Shown piece after piece: positions 15,126 through 15,148 of a stretch of DNA of 15,148 bases (position 1 is the stretch's first letter; each line of letters begins with the position of its first letter). Source of the stretch: an uncultured Flammeovirgaceae bacterium (lineage in GTDB: Bacteria; Bacteroidota; Bacteroidia; Cytophagales; Cyclobacteriaceae); NCBI GenBank assembly GCA_937138955.1, contig CAKZPJ010000005.1, positions 1 to 15,148 of the forward strand. The letters run 5' to 3'. The position numbers and the translations under genes are program-made. The notes under the pieces are model-generated. The model searched no databases and was not told the origin of the DNA. It saw nothing but the letters and a program-made list of their open reading frames with translations.

Positions 15126-15148
15126 ATTGATAAGAAAAAGGCGGCGAC

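Noticed and set aside
1..15148. Defence island, prophage or transposon
   Set aside because: No integrase, transposase, nuclease-helicase set, phage structural gene, tRNA-flanked direct repeat or sharp composition change was seen. The genes look like chromosomal housekeeping and envelope functions.

Overview
The window looks like a chromosomal piece from a member of the Bacteroidota, probably a Cytophagales-type bacterium. The evidence is a SusC-style TonB-dependent receptor with an N-terminal carboxypeptidase-regulatory-like domain, a lipoprotein with a charged tail after its cysteine (CKEDED) as in Bacteroidota surface lipoproteins, a small outer-membrane beta-barrel protein, a lack of Shine-Dalgarno sequences before most genes, and AT-leaning intergenic DNA. 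No phage, transposon, CRISPR array, rRNA or tRNA was seen. The placement is inferred from protein style only.

Layout. Positions 1-164 hold a possible C-terminal tail of a plus-strand gene and a hairpin. 165-761 (minus) is a small exported beta-barrel protein. Two plus-strand oxidative-stress genes follow: a 1-Cys peroxiredoxin (start placed at 936, not 813) and methionine sulfoxide reductase A (msrA). A striking G-rich/C-rich imperfect palindrome lies between them. A perfect 18-bp hairpin at 2270-2308 separates msrA from the convergent envelope block. That block, read right to left, is a 732-residue lipoprotein (Ig-like region, FAS1 domain, beta-helix-like region; 7535-5337), then a terminator-like hairpin, then a 971-residue TonB-dependent receptor (5243-2328). 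Together they look like an outer-membrane uptake pair with a surface partner that is not SusD. The 330-bp gap upstream of the lipoprotein carries a duplicated 14-mer with internal dyad symmetry and an 18-codon ORF with a strong Shine-Dalgarno sequence.

Further right, still on the minus strand, are a MoxR AAA+ ATPase (7866-8855) and a very tight three-gene unit in transcription order: TPR protein (12082-10685), phosphosulfolactate synthase ComA (10684-9905) and a DUF368/PopT-type membrane protein (9908-8964). The first two abut (TAG followed directly by ATG) and the last two overlap in an ATGA. This joins a sulfonate-forming enzyme to a probable undecaprenyl-phosphate transporter. An NAD(P)-dependent extended SDR (12202-13206, minus) is divergent from a complete ABC exporter (13315-15090, plus), which ends at a GC-rich hairpin.

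Most genes belong to well-known families. The parts most worth a second look are the ComA/DUF368 operon, the FAS1/beta-helix lipoprotein with its TonB receptor and the hairpin between them, and the G-quadruplex-capable palindrome before msrA. I did not find convincing evidence for a wholly new multi-gene system such as a defence island.
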